NCBI GenBank assembly: GCA_949128115.1
Contig: OX421961.1
Coordinates: 121,895,050 to 121,959,049, forward strand
Length of the DNA stretch: 64,000 bases
DNA from: Anaspis maculata
Lineage: Eukaryota > Arthropoda > Insecta > Coleoptera > Scraptiidae
Direction: 5' to 3'
In this document: one piece after another, positions 1 through 12,179 of the stretch
Layout of the letters: each line of letters starts with the position of its first letter
How positions within the stretch are numbered: position 1 is the stretch's first letter
The notes under the pieces: model-generated
Database searches by the model: none
The model's input: the letters and a program-made list of their open reading frames with translations, nothing else
Told to the model about the DNA's origin: nothing
Translations under genes and position numbers: made by a program

Positions 1-576
1 GTTCGCGCTCAAAAAAAAATGGAGACTATGGTCCTAAGCGGAGCAAGAAGAGAACGCATCCATCTTAGAGATGATGAGAAAAATCCTGAACTGATTCGTT
101 TGTAATAAGCCATCTTTTGAGGGGATGGCTGAATTATGACTGTCAGAATCTCCTCAAAAATCAAAATAGTTCTCGTGTCTGTTAGGCGTCGTAACTACTG
201 ATACTCGGTGCTCAATATTTTAGTAATATGATGCCTTGTACTCAACTTAGAAGTTGAGTAGAGTAAGTTGAGTAGAGTTGAGTAATTCTCTGTCCGTTCA
301 GTGAATGAATTTCGATAACCTAAGTTTCACATAAGTGCTTTTGTTATGTTCATAAGCAGACCAAAAAATTCAGCGATAATCCTTCAACCCCTTCCTCAAC
401 AATTGTTCCTTCGCTGAATGGTGTCATTCTATCACAGAAAATAGTAATGAAGATAGGGGACATCCACCAAAAAATTAAAGCCCACCTATCAAGTTTTTTT
501 TGAATCTCTGTCTTGATGTTCTTTTTTTAAACAGTTAATTCATACTACCTCACTGTTGCATTTGAAAGAGACCTGA
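1..576. other. Unassigned AT-rich sequence
   Basis: No ORF, RNA gene or repeat of known type is recognisable. A short GAGTA/GTTGAGTA-rich run lies around 240-285. The last three bases (574-576, TGA) form the left target duplication of the adjacent foldback element. Confidence 0.5.
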
Positions 577-2301
577 TAGTGGACGTGGTACAACCGAAAT
601 AGGGAACATAAGTTGCAAATGATGATAAAGGCAAACCACTTGGCAGGGTTACAACTGAGACCTAAATAAACGATTTGACCCGCAGTGCTTTTCTTTTCGT
701 CCCTTAGGATTTGAATAGCGCCCCTTTTTCAAAATGGTGGATATTATCTAGGGGCAGAAGGTATCGAATAGCCTGGTGATGTCCAGCTTAGAAGAAATAT
801 ATGGAGCTATGTCTCAATCGAGTTCTGGGACATCAAAAACACTAATTAAAAAAATGGTGGAACATTGCCATCAACCGCAGGCAAATTTGGTGGAGGCGCC
901 AAAAGGAATTTAGTACTGTCATAAGAAAATTGCTGTAACATTTTTATTTTTCAACGAATTTCAACACAAAACATTTCATTTTGTAGAAAAGTGAATTCTT
1001 CTTGTTACCTTATACCTTCCATTGAAAAAAGAGAATGAGAATGTTGAAAAATAATAATAATAATTTGAAGAAAAAAAAAGATTTTGAACATTTTTTTTAT
1101 TTTTATGCAATTTGCCCTATTTGTAGACTTTGATGTGCCCTTTCTAAACTTCCACTTTTCCGATTTATATCTTTGCAGTACGCGCCGCCATATTGAAAAA
1201 ATGATGTCTGAAAAGAAGTTTTTGACAATATCTAAATTTTGGTCCTTTGACATTGAAATGTTCCCTAACATATGAAAGCATATTTAATCCTCCACAGTTT
1301 GACATCTGAACCAGCTCTGTGCGACCTACGGTTCTTGAGCTAGACCTTCTGGAAGTATCAATTTTCGGTTCCAAAATAATTAAAAATCACCTCTTGGGGC
1401 TGTGCCAGGTCCACCAATATCCATGATTTGAGATAAGTGACGATGCGTTATTGATGGGTAACTTGACTAAGACATGGTGGTAATCCAGTGGTGAAATCCG
1501 GAAGGCGCGGTCACTATTTAACACCGAAAATTGATATTTCCGGAAGCTCTAGCTCAAGAACCCCGAGTCGCACAGAGATGTTTCAGGTGTCAAATCGTGG
1601 AGAATAGAATGTACTTTCATACGTATATAAACATTTCAATCTCGCATGGACTTGAATTTGGATATTGTAAAAAACTTCTTTTCAGATATCATTTTTTCAA
1701 CATGGCGGTGCGCACTGCAAAGATATAAATCGAAAAAGTGCAAATTTAGAAAGGGCACATTAAAATCCACAAATAAGGCAAATTTCATGAAAATAAAATG
1801 ATTGAAAAAATCTTTTTTTTTCAATTTATTTTTTCTTTTTTTCGTCAACATTCCTCAATGTCTTTTTTATGGAAGGTGAAAGATAACAAGAAGAATTTAC
1901 TTTTCTACAAAATGAGATACCTTGTGTTGAAATCAGTTGAAAAATGAAAATGTTATAGCAATTTTCTTATGACCGTACTAGATTCATTTTGGCGCCTCCA
2001 CCAAATTTGCCTGCGACAGATGTCAATGTTCCACCATTTTTTTTTTAGTGTTTGATGTCCCAGAAACCGATCGAGACATAGCTCCATATATTTTAACGAA
2101 GCTGGACATCACCAGGCTATTCGATACCTTCTGCCCCTAGATAAAATCCGCCATTTTGAAAAAGGGGCGCCATTCAAATCCTAAGGGACGAAAATAAAAG
2201 CACTGCGGGTCAAATCGTTTATTTAAGTCTTGGTTACGATCCTGCAAAGTGGTTTGCCTTTATCATCATTTGCAACTTGTTTTTTCCTACCACGTCCACT
2301 A
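577..2301. mobile_element. Foldback element FB1 (TAGT family, 1.7 kb)
   Basis: The left end TAGTGGACGTGGTA is exactly complementary to the right end TACCACGTCCACTA. The two halves pair over almost the whole length, centred near 1439: 671-800 pairs with about 2090-2225, and 1005-1275 with 1630-1880. The element is flanked by an exact 3-bp direct repeat TGA (574-576 and 2302-2304), which I read as a target-site duplication. It has no transposase; the open frames inside are mirrored shadows of the arms. It shares a GATTTGACCCGCAG motif with FB2 and FB3 in this window. It is a non-autonomous long-TIR element of unassigned superfamily. Confidence 0.85.
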
Positions 2302-2476
2302 TGAATGGTAAACTTTTATGAAGGGCTAAGCTCGCTGGGATTGATTCTTCAACGCCTTATTCAACTATTCAACTCCGTCCTTAAACGTACTTTATTTTGT
2401 CCGCAGGATTCTCTAAATGCTAGCTCCGAAAGCGTCCCCGAGCTCGTGAAATACTCTGTGGCTTTTAACACTAACA

Positions 2477-2710
2477 GCTCGGTTAAAAGTTCAAAAACAC
2501 CTGTCAAAACTTGGTAATTTTTTCAATTGGAATAACGTCCGAATGGCCATGAATAATGATTGAGGTAGATTCACTGTGATCAAAAATGAAGGATGGAAAT
2601 TGTAAAAGCAAGCAGCTTCCGCATCAGATTCATATGAAGTGAAAAATTTGAATTGAAAAATTTATAACATTTTTTTGACAGGTGTTTTTCAAAACTTTAT
2701 CCGCCAGTGT
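2477..2710. repeat. Small inverted repeat (hairpin) of about 230 bp
   Basis: A block reading AAAAACACCTGTCAAAA near 2492 reappears inverted near 2680. Flanking AT-rich arms (TTTTTTCAATTGG against TTTTTCAATTC) also pair. It looks like an old MITE or hairpin. No target duplication could be fixed. Confidence 0.5.
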
Positions 2711-3880
2711 ATACCATAAATAGCTATATTGCTATTTCATACCTCACTCATTCTCGATATATAAACATAGGCAAGGATTTTATGGCGTGGTTGTTCCATT
2801 AAACATTTCCAGCGCAGGAAACGGAAATGAAATGAAGCCATCGGAATTGCTGGAATTGCGCACGAACGTAATACTTTAGTGGGAAGTTTGTGCTGCAGCG
2901 CAACTTTTCTCGTTGCCATTATGGGATGTGGAAATGCCCGAAGTGCAGCTGATGAGCAACAGTTTGTGAGAGGAGAATATTCCGAAGGCTGCGAGGTTCA
3001 TTTATAATTTCCCATGCCGATAATCGGCAAACTTGAGGCAAGAACCCAGAGTGCTTGTGCATTTCGTGCCGTGCTCGTTGACAGGCTATTGTGTGGCCGC
3101 GGTCGAACTTTCCCAAACGATTTTATCGTCATGCAACTAGTTTATGTGCAAGATACAAGAGAGTGATACTGACGTCCCTTGCACAGAGAGGAAGAGAGGA
3201 AATTACGTCGGAGACACGGCGGAAAGATTAATCGAAAATGCAATAAATATTACGATAACTGAGGTTATTCCATGGGAATGATGCTATCGCCATAAAATGG
3301 TTCTTACAGAAGAACAAAAAAAAAACTCCGACTACTTTATCCATCCACTCGTACATTTTGCTAATTAAATATTGGTGTCAGAAGTGGGATTATTGTTCTC
3401 ACGTTGATATGGATAAGGCTTCCTAGCCCCTCGAACTCATTGAACCGCAGTGCTTTTTGATGTATATAGACAAGTTAGTTCAATCAAGTCTGTCCTTCTC
3501 GAAGGGTAAGATAAAAACCATTACTGACGTATCTGGATACCGTCGGGAAAGTTTTGTGTCACCCACAACCTTTTTTTCTAATTGTGATTGACTTGATTAT
3601 TATGGAAGGCTAACGCGTCGTAAGGACCTTTTTATTTGTTCAATTTTATAATATCTCAACGGGCATACGGTCTATAGTCATTTTGTCATTTGTAAAATTG
3701 ATTATTTTCCTTTCCAGATAGAACAATTTCCTCAATGTATTTTTTTATCTGCATCAACTACCAACTATGGTTATTGACAGGATATTTTTCATACGGGTTT
3801 TTCCGTAACTATAACAACGACGATATAATGTTTGGAACAAACAGTAAGAAATTATCAGTTTTTTTTTTCGATGGCTTTCT
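2711..3880. other. Unassigned sequence
   Basis: Only short open frames on the minus strand (2737-2919 and 2919-3116) occur. Neither resembles a known domain and no splice-consistent gene model emerges. Base composition is more balanced at 2740-3260 than in the surrounding sequence, so a conserved non-coding stretch or host UTR is possible, but nothing specific is seen. Confidence 0.4.
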
Positions 3881-4080
3881 CGTTTCATCCTTCTTTCCGG
3901 GGCATCACAGCACGGTAGTAGCAGGGACGCGTGAAAAAGTCCATATGGCCCGGTGCGGATTTGAACCCGGGACCTCCACCTTTGAAAGCGAAATCGAGCT
4001 CACTGTGCTACCGACGGAGTTCCACAATGTAATGATGGCCCTGACGGGGGCCCGTCGCAGTGGGGCGCGGCCGGGGAGGT
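3880..4080 (-). mobile_element. tRNA-derived SINE, minus strand
   Basis: On the minus strand the sequence reads an A-box-like GGTAGCACAGTGAG (plus coordinates about 3999-4013) followed by a B-box GGGTTCAAATCC (about 3957-3969). This spacing is typical of an internal RNA polymerase III promoter. The element runs on into unrelated sequence and ends in a poly-A run (minus sense, around 3861-3870). Because it lacks a full cloverleaf and has this tail, I call it a SINE, not a tRNA gene. Confidence 0.6.
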
Positions 4081-4281
4081 GAATTGATATTCTTTTCAAA
4101 ATATTGGTTGCTTTCATCTGAACTTGGTGATAGATGAATGAGTAATGAGTACCTATACGTTTTATAGGTGAAAATTTCGATTTGGACCAATCGTAATTCT
4201 TCTCTGCCGACATTGGTTATACCATTTTTGCAGGCGCCTCATGATTATTGAAAAACAATTATTGAATAAATGAATTAATGC

Positions 4282-4525
4282 TGTATGAAAAGAAAACAGT
4301 ACAAGCTATCCATTTCTCTTAAAATTAAAGTTCCTGGTCGATGACGACATTGAAAAAATGAGTGTTGAATTTGGAGTTGACGATATTGCACTTCTTGCGA
4401 TGCAAACTTCTCAACAAATGCTGTTACAAAAACTATGAGTCCAGAATGAGCTCGAGAATAAAGAAGCTGATCGAAATAAACTCCACTTAAGTCAGTTTGA
4501 CATATTTCCACATGAGAAAAAATTC
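4282..4525. repeat. Diverged fragment of foldback FB4 arm
   Basis: This stretch aligns by eye with the right arm of FB4 (about 42469-42710). Shared blocks include ACAGTACAAGCTA, AAAGTTCCTGGTC, AACAAATGCTGTTA and GTCAGTTTG. Only one arm is present and there is no matching inverted partner, so this is a truncated or rearranged relic. It shows the FB4 family has other, older copies. Confidence 0.7.
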
Positions 4526-5440
4526 TTTAGCGACAAGCGGCGGCTCCAAATTTTTGACTCTCCGCGACCTTGTGCATACTAGGACCTAGCCATTACTTAA
4601 TAATCTAATCTCTTGCCACTAAGGTAGAACAACCAGGGATTTTTTTTTCTGCGATAACTTTGGTTACAAATTATATGACGCAAAAAGTTTGGCCATCCGA
4701 AGGCCACTAGTTCCTTCTTAAATCACTACTTTTTTTTACCTTCTCATTGTCGAATCGGGACAGCAAAGTTGAGAAGCGAGTTTGAAGAACAAGTGGAAAA
4801 TCGAGGTCACATACCTGCAAGACAAAAAAATCATATTTATTACGAGTCACAAAAAGTAGGTACAACAGGACTAACACCAACGATAAAGAACTAGAATCTA
4901 TACATCAGGAACAACATAACAACTCTTGAGGAAGAAAACGCAACAAGATCGTTGAGAGGTTGAACACAATTTCCCAATTTCAAATATTTTTAAGCGTTTT
5001 TTCCCCGCTGTTGTCCCCCTGCTGTTGTGCCTCTCAAATATCATTTTCATGTTAGTTCCTAGACTAACTGCTATCTTCAAATGACGCTTGAGTATGATTG
5101 GGCCTTGATGCAAGACTAATATTTTCTCGAATACCGTGACAAGTCGCACCCCTGTTGCCATCGATCGCTTCCATCCGAACTAACTTGACTGTTTTTCAAT
5201 GTTTTGTTTTTGCCTATGTATCACGGGCTTTGACCGTCCAAGCAGGTTGTACGGTACCTTTTGTTGGGGTGTCATGTTCATTATTTCGCTCCATTTGTTA
5301 TTAGATGATTTGATATTACTTATTGGGTCTGGTCAGGGTCAGCAATGATGGATAAGATTGTTGTCAAATTTTAGCGAGGAACATGTCAGCTATTTGGTGT
5401 AGGTTCTCTTTCAGCTCCTCGTGTGCACGGGGTGCGCAAA
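4526..5440. other. Unassigned sequence
   Basis: AT-rich sequence with no recognisable coding region or repeat. A minus-strand open frame at 4898-5161 has no identifiable domain. Confidence 0.35.
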
Positions 5441-6270
5441 TATAGTAGGTTCACTTGTACCGTTATTCTAGTAGGCTGGGCAAATTTCACAGTTTGGCAT
5501 TGTAGACTTCACGTCCAACTGCCTAGTGTACGCCTGAGCGTCTGGCTTCGAAAGATAGGTTATGTTATTGCGTTTTTGTCAAGATAGGATATGTTGATGT
5601 GTCGGCTGTTCCTGTCAAGAATGAAAAAATTACCGAAATTAACTTTGCAAATTGCAAGTATGAAGTGGATGTAGTTCACCTTTCACAAGTTCCGCAAATT
5701 TCTTGTTCCAGTACGATGTCCTGAGCAGTGAAATCAAGTAATCACGCCGATGAATCCCATCCACACAAAAATTAGAAGAGTGTAGGTAGCTTCCCAGAGT
5801 TCCCAGTCTTCCAGAGTTTGCGTACTTCTTTCAAAAACCAGGAATAATTCACAATGCTTCCATATTATGTGGTTTTCGAAAATAAATTCACGTCTTCTCC
5901 GCAAAGCTGAACGTTATGGGGTACATGCCCAGCACCTATACTCCGCCAATTTTCTCCCAGAAGCGAGTTCTTGATGGCACCCTCGAGGGCTTCAAAATGG
6001 GCACTGGACGTTATTGTTCAAGACACAAGCTGAGGCGCAAACACAGTTTTCACAGTAATGGGCATAATTCCACCACAATTTCTGTGAAACTCGTGATTTT
6101 CAGTCTTATTTGGCATAAACGGTAATGTTGTTGATGTTGTCAAGCTGAAACTTTCAAACATCAATTCAACCAACTGCCAAGATCTAGGGAGTTTTCAAAT
6201 ATCAGATTTGGAAACTTAGAAACAAAATCTCACAGCCAACTAGAATCACGGTACAAGTGAACCTACTATA
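5441..6270. mobile_element. Foldback/MITE of about 830 bp (TATAGTAGGT ends)
   Basis: The left end TATAGTAGGTTCACTTGTAC is repeated inverted at the right end (GTACAAGTGAACCTACTATA, ending 6270). The pairing continues inward for roughly 40 bp to TTCTAGTAGGCTGG against its complement. No transposase is present. The superfamily is unassigned; the terminal TA could belong to a TA target duplication. Confidence 0.7.
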
Positions 6271-6680
6271 GCACCAGCGTTTTACATTGTTGGTAGTATT
6301 GTTACGTTTTAAATTTTGATTTAGAGAATAGTGGTTTCGGAAATATGGTCTGGGTTGCTTGAAAACAAAAGACGGGTTGTCAACGAAAAGAAAGACTTCA
6401 TATTTTTGATCTAACTGTTTTTCTGACACAAAAAGTTCGAGAAAACTCTGTCCAGCTTCAACGGTTTTTGACCGAACTCGTAGGAGGATTTGGGAGCTGA
6501 TGGAATAATCAAGCTGATCGGCAAAGTGTGTTTGTCTCGATCCGCAGCCGTGTAATACGGATTTCAAAAGAACTTCACGTCAGAACATCATCGTTAGATA
6601 CACCTCGATACACCTCGAAGCTCTTTGTTCAAAGGTAATCCCTCAGACCCATTTTCTGAAAACCGCTAATCGTATTCATC
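6271..6680. other. Unassigned sequence
   Basis: No feature supported. The minus-strand open frame at 6202-6567 overlaps the foldback end and has no recognisable domain. Confidence 0.35.
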
Positions 6681-6681
6681 T

Positions 6682-7345
6682 TTGTCAAAGAGGGTTCTGT
6701 CTTTTCCTCTGGTCTCGATTCTTGTAGACCTTCTTTGTTTGATACTGTACGCAAAGTTGGTCATACGAGGTGGTGCGACACCTACCATACGGACCATTCT
6801 TCGTAGTGCCAAACCTACCGTTCACACCATTCTTCGTGGACCGCAGGCGCAGTCTGGAAGCCGAGTCGACGGCGACAGAGTCTTCGAGAGCGCTGTTCGG
6901 CGCTACATGACAGCTAAGTGATTTAAATTAAGCTATTGTTCTGATCTAGCGGCCGCCTTTTCGTCAAACCTGCTACAAAGCGAAACGTTCTCTAACGACC
7001 CCTAACTCAGCGCACTGGGGTAGTTCCTTCGTTAGGTAGTCCTGGTCAACCCCGGCCTTCGGAACGTAGTTTTATTTTTAGACACGAAGCGTCACTCCTA
7101 ACAGCTCGTCAGACGTGACAGTCTTGTCAACCACAAGTCGTCGTCCGGTTAACAACTGTGTTCGTGCTGGTACTGCTGGTGGTTGTAATGCAAGCGTAAT
7201 TCGTCACCTGGGAACGCATTGGCGGCACCTGTATTGTATTGTTCCTACTACCTGATCTGACTATTCGTATTTATTAAACCGTCTTTTCTAAATTGACTGT
7301 GTGTTCCATGAGTAAATTCAATTCCCCATTATACCCACGATCCAT
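6682..7345 (+). mobile_element. Possible LTR-retrotransposon 3' end
   Basis: A short open frame at 6682-6921 holds an imperfect direct repeat of about 30 bp (CATTCTTCGT blocks at about 6799 and 6829) and ends at a TAA-type terminus. A more GC-balanced block with a TATTAAA signal (about 7270) follows and resembles an LTR. No second LTR or enzyme domain is visible. This is a tentative reading; it could be ordinary intergenic sequence. Confidence 0.2.
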
Positions 7346-9434
7346 CTCCTTCTGAGCTGAGCGGCAAAATAGCATCTCTTATGCTATCGCCTTCAGGGGC
7401 TGTAGCAGTCTTTTGTTTTGTTTTTTATTGTTTCAGTATGCTCTGTCTGTTAATGTGTCTTCGGTTTTGTTTTTTTGAGTGTCTGTGTGAGTTTACTAAA
7501 CTTGCTCGATTTTGCTTGCCACTAGTATGGAAAATAGCAGTGAGTTTTTTGTCACTTGTCCAACATATTTGAGTCATTTGCTCCGGGCAATACTCAGGGG
7601 TTTCTTTTCCGGGTTCTTCCACTGAGTGCCTTTTTCGGAATCCGTCACTCTCCTTTCCTTTGACTGGACAGTTTGACATATTCTACCGGACCATCACACT
7701 ACGGAGAAGTATAACGAAGGCCACCTAGGTAGAAAAGGAATTCGCCGACTGCAAGGCAACATTTCAGGCTAAGCAGAACAAGGTTTCCTTCGGGGAAATT
7801 TGCAAACCAAAACTTCATCGGCGGGAATTAATTGAAAATCCCCAGCAACAGCCCAATGCAGCAAAAACACCAGATTCAAAGCGCCATTTGCAAATAGTGC
7901 GGACAATAATTTACATGAGAGTACTATGTAAATGCGCGCACACCTACGGGCTTTATGACGGCGTTTCGCGAAATCTACAAGTTTTAGTTGCGCGTAAGTG
8001 TATCTGTCCACAATCTCTACCCTTTCGCATAAACGTGAACCCTATGCGGAGCCCCGCCGCGCATTAATATGTATCAGATAAATGACGCCGTGATGTGGGC
8101 CATATACGAAAGGAAAAAAATGGCAGTGGTGACTCGAGGCGCCGGTCTGCGCCACTCACTCGTCCGAGCACTAAAATTTATTTAAGTAGAGGAAATTTCG
8201 GTAACAGATGCATATTTATGAGGTGTTAACGTCGGACTCGTGTGTGCGGAATAAATGCCCACCAGTACATTGGGCGGTCGAAGAAAACTATATGGCAGCA
8301 GCAGCAGCACACACACACACACGTAGTCGTGAACAGTGGATTCGGGGTTGACCAACACGCGAGCAGGAACACAAATTAATGGCGGAACACATTTAATAAG
8401 TATAGTTGTTTGGAGAAAACCGCACAACGCACACACACAAGCTTCCGGGTGCTGGTGGCGTGGGAGGTTAGCAGCACCCAGTTCTTGTGGGTTATGAACA
8501 GAAATGTTTATGTGGCTTGGTCAGAGAGCGCGCAGGCAACATAATACAGTAAACAAGCACGTAATTATATCGGAGCAATTCGTATGGAGCTTTCGTGTTT
8601 CCTGCAGGAATTCCCTATTGTCAGCGCTCCAGATCGCATAGCATTCATGTGTGTGTGTGGGGGGTCGCCGATAACACTTCAAACCTTGACCTCATTAAGA
8701 TGGTTCCCACTAGATGGCACATATCGAGCTTTTCCGCTTGACAACGCAAGCGGTGGGTAGCTGTTCCCTTCAGCATCAACGTAGCTCGCATCCAAACGGC
8801 TTTGCTTACTGTTCAGGTAAAACTGTTTCATCCAAAGAAAAGCTTCCGCTGCAAGATATAGAGAAAGGATCTTGCTAAGGAGCACGTTGCTGTGGCGACA
8901 ACTGATGAAAAGGCCGGTTGCCATAGCAACTCGTCCGTTGGCAACTAAATCTACGAACATAACAGGACTGAATATTGACAGTGAACAAAAGAAATCACCA
9001 CGTAACGACACGAAAAATGATAGATGATCTATCGTGTGTTGCATCACATTGAGTCTATGGAAAGATCCATGGTTCGGTTCAAGGGATCAAAAAACGGCGA
9101 TCTTTCAGTAAACAGCAAGACTGAAAGCCTTAAACTCGAAGAAAGATTCTTGCTAAGATTCAAGAGGAGTTTAGGGGATATTTACAAAAAAAAGAAGATC
9201 AGCAATAAAGGCTTGAAAGATCAACGAGCCAGCCTGCATGTGTAGGAAGACCAAAATTTGCCCGAAGCTGATGGGAACATGAGGAGGCTGTATAGACCTA
9301 ATTCGAACAGTCTGTGAAGAGAAACAACTCTTGAGGTAAAGAATTGCTTGAACTGTTCATGCTCCGTTGAATGGCTAATCCAGTCTGATATTAAGCTAAT
9401 GCGCGTTGAGCAAAAAATCAACACGTGATAACTT
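7346..9434. other. Unassigned sequence with microsatellites
   Basis: No gene is recognised. It contains an AGC/AC microsatellite (8295-8323) and a short GT run near 8650. Several open frames of 60-120 codons lie on both strands without domain signatures. The end of this block abuts the truncated Gypsy element. Confidence 0.35.
8295..8323. repeat. Compound microsatellite (AGC)n(AC)n
   Basis: Four to five CAG units run directly into about eight CA units. Confidence 0.9.
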
Positions 9435-9473
9435 TGTTACGTCGCAAAATGCTTCCCAACAATATCAACATTT
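9435..9473 (+). repeat. 5' LTR remnant (first 39 bp)
   Basis: It matches 16784-16822 with two mismatches (TTCCC against CTCCT). Similarity then stops abruptly and RT-coding sequence begins, so the remainder of the LTR and the 5' half of the element were lost in one deletion. Confidence 0.8.
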
Positions 9474-9490
9474 TGTTGGTTTACATCTAT

Positions 9491-10131
9491 AGATTTGAAG
9501 AGCGCGTACTGGAAATTGAACTCTCAGACTCGTCTTAGGAAAAAACGGCCTTTACTGTTCCCGGTCGCGGACTTTTCAACTTTCTACGAATGCCATTCGG
9601 TCTTCATAAGGCTCCGGCAACTTTTCACAGATTGATCGAAAACGTCCTTGGAGTTGATATAGAGCCTTTTCGTTTCGTTTATCTTGATGATGTCATCATA
9701 GCTACTCCTGATTTTAAGACACACGTCGAAGTTCTACAGAGAATTTTCAAACGATTGCTCGACGCTGGTTTAACCGTTAACAAAGAAAAATGCGAATTCG
9801 GAAAATCGGAACTGCGTTATCTTGGCTATATTGTTAACCAAAATGGCTTGAGACCTTGTCCGGACAAAGTCAAAAGCATGGTCCAATATCCCGTTCCGAA
9901 ATCAGTTGAAGATGTACGAAGATTTGTTGGTGTTATCTCCTATTATCGTCGATTTGTTGAGAATTTCGCGAGTCGTGTATCCCCTCTGACTAAATTGACT
10001 CGGAAAAATGTGAAATTCCACTGGGATGATTCCGCGGAAAAAGCTTTTATTGATATAAAAGAATGTTTAATTTCTGCTCCTATTCTCGCATGTCCAGATT
10101 TTTCTCTTCCTTTCACCGTTCATACTGACGC
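9491..10131 (+). pseudogene. pol: Gypsy reverse transcriptase (partial, disrupted)
   Basis: This is the palm of a retrotransposon reverse transcriptase that copies element RNA into DNA. The conserved IDLKSAYW segment lies at about 9491. It is followed by a one-base frame change, an in-frame TAG at 9536-9538, then an open frame from 9590 with the MPFGL motif and the catalytic YLDD (residues 31-34 of that frame). The thumb and connection region follow, with SYYRRFV and FHWDDSAEKAF. The frame ends where a P-like element begins (10132), inside the TDA motif that opens RNase H. The RT N-terminus is deleted. It is not functional as it stands. Confidence 0.9.
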
Positions 10132-12046
10132 CACAGAATAGCTATATACAGAAGCGTGACTAGAAAAGGATATCAAAAATTAGAGTGGGATAAAAAAAAT
10201 TACGAGAAGGCGGTCCTTGAGTGCTACTCGGCAGTATTCGGTATAGTTTCGTTACATTCCGTGTTATGTGGGCAATCCTATTGATCCTATTGGGCACTGA
10301 GCGAGAGATGGGCACAGCGATGAGGACGCGCGAAGCGTTTGAAATGGCCAAGTAGACTGGGAATATTTGGCATCTGATTTTTCATGTCACTCTGACATTT
10401 CGATTTTCGAAAACATTTTCTTCGGCATTTTCAAAACATTTTCACCATGAACGATGCAGAACAGGTGAAGCTGAAAAGGAAATGGGGCGTTGCATGTTCG
10501 TACAAAGATTCCGGCTACAGATTCTATTCTGAAAGTGACAGTGAAGACTGAGAGCCTTTATCGCCGGTTCTTTCGATTTCCGAAAGACACAGCAATGTAA
10601 GTACCTACATACATACACAATTGTACAGTTTCTACATTCGTGTTATTTCACCAAAAATTCACATTAATTCTGCTTCTTGGCATGTGTTATGTTATCTTGC
10701 ACGTATTTGATTTATTTTTGCTTCAGGTGTAAAATTCGGATCGAGAACAGTGGTCGTGATGGACTTCATTTCAATGGATGGACTTCGATGGATTTCATTG
10801 GCAAGATAAACCAGCTTCCATCTACAAGCAGTGGTTGTTTCACAAGTGTTTCCGACGAAGGATCGAGTTCTTGTGGAGACATAATACATATGTGACCAGC
10901 CAGCAGTTGAAAAAACCTAAAATACTGCAGAATACTTGAGGTAGGTACCTAATCAAAGATGAAATAAGAATTTTTCACAGCAATAAAAATGTTTCAGTTT
11001 CTGAGATGATCGGTGACTTAGATGGACAGAGAGAAAAGCCGCCGCAGATGTCTCCAGCTCAAACTGAGACTTCCGAAACAAGAGAGTCTTCAGCTCAGAC
11101 TCAAACTCCTCGAAGCTTTGAGGCAGAACTCATCAAGAAAAGTCACGCTGTTGGAAAAAAATGTCTATCTCCAAAAAGAAAATGCGGCTTTGAAGAAAGA
11201 GATCGAGGGGAATTTTAGGAAAAGTAGTCAAGATTCGGACATGAATCCAGTTTCAATTTTTGTGTTACAAACTTTTAAATTCCGAATTATCCAAGCTAGC
11301 CGAAGTGCAATAAGCCAATCCATTGAAAAGAAATTGCCATGGCCGACGTTAGCTTGATGAATTCAAAAAGTTTGCTTTGTTATTATATTTTTTGGGCCCC
11401 AAATGTTACAAGCTCTTGAAAAAAAGCAGTTGTTCTGCCATCAAAAACTGTTTTAGAAAAATATGTCAGACAGGTTCATATGGTTTTCCACTGGAGTTGA
11501 TGAAGATTTCTTTGACTTTTTGTAACTGAAAGTCGACAAAATGGACATAGCAGACACAGCTTGCACACTTTTTTGTATTATACTGCTAATTGGTCTTCAT
11601 TATAATAAACCATTCTACACTTGTTCCTTTACTTTTTTAATTACACCTACTTACGGCTGCGATGAAAAAAAAAATCGCACGGCTTCTTTGAAAAATTAGC
11701 TGAACTCACTTTCGATACATAATAACTTTTTTGATGCAGTCCCAATGGAGATTATTGGGGCAGAAACAGTCTAGAATACCCCAATCAAAGGTAATTTCCA
11801 TTGAAACTGGTTTAAAAAGCAAAAAGTGACATTTAATCAATGAAAAAAAAAACAACTGTGAGACCTTCAGCAAAGAAAAGGGAATGATGAATAATAAATA
11901 ATTCACCCCACTTCTCATTCTGCTGCATTTTTTTACGCCCACCTCTACGAAAATTTACCAACAAAATGGCGCAAGGTCACCGGTAACCAAGGCAAAAGAT
12001 CAAAAGGACCGCCACGAGTGATGCTTCTGTATATAGCTATTCTGTG
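10132..12046. mobile_element. P-superfamily-like DNA element
   Basis: The ends are CACAGAATAGC at the left and GCTATTCTGTG at the right, and the inverted repeat continues inward through TATATACAGAAGC (about 29 bp with few mismatches). Direct flanks are CTGACGC at 10125-10131 and 12047-12053, a 7-bp target duplication. The element splits the Gypsy RNase H gene: the reading resumes at 12047 with the duplicated Asp codon. It carries remnants of a THAP-type protein (10447-11357). P elements have TIRs of about 30 bp, duplications of about 8 bp and a THAP N-terminus, so the assignment is reasonable. No DDE-like catalytic core is seen, so the copy is internally deleted. Confidence 0.7.
10447..11357 (+). 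pseudogene. THAP-domain/coiled-coil remnant of P-like transposase
   Basis: Three exon-like pieces occur. The first (10447-10599) ends with the THAP hallmark RFPKD just before a GTAAGT donor. The second, after a TTGCTTCAG acceptor at about 10727, reads IENSGRDGLHF, as in the THAP region after RFPKD. The third (about 10997-11357, after a TTTCAG acceptor) is basic and coiled-coil-like, with LQKENAALKKEI. THAP domains bind the terminal repeats of P elements. The usual Cys residues of the C2CH zinc site are not clearly arranged and at least one stop interrupts exon 1, so this is a decayed copy. Confidence 0.5.
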
Positions 12047-12179
12047 CTGACGCTTCGACTGTTGGACTAGGCTGTGTTATTTCGCAAGAATTCGAAGACG
12101 GCGAACACGTGATTGCTTTCGCGAGCCGTGCTTCAACTCGCGCAGAATCCAAATTCACGGCAACAGAATTGGAATGTTT
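12047..12179 (+). pseudogene. pol: Gypsy RNase H, N-terminal piece
   Basis: Starting in the duplicated CTGACGC, the frame reads ADAS (first catalytic Asp of RNase H), then GLGCVISQ, FASR and ATELEC. It stops where the CCCAAGTA element enters (12180). RNase H continues after the insertion at 14777. Together with the RT segment, it shows both insertions hit the same domain. Confidence 0.85.

Noticed and set aside
1005..1851. Several 60-88 codon open frames on both strands
   Set aside because: They occur as mirror pairs in the two arms of foldback FB1; the same sequence read twice is not two genes.
3950..4020. A minus-strand tRNA gene
   Set aside because: Same reasoning: box-like motifs without a proper cloverleaf, followed by a SINE-type tail.
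6682..6921. A host gene with an N-terminal membrane segment
   Set aside because: The hydrophobic start is short and the rest contains a DNA-level direct repeat; there is no conserved domain or splice context.
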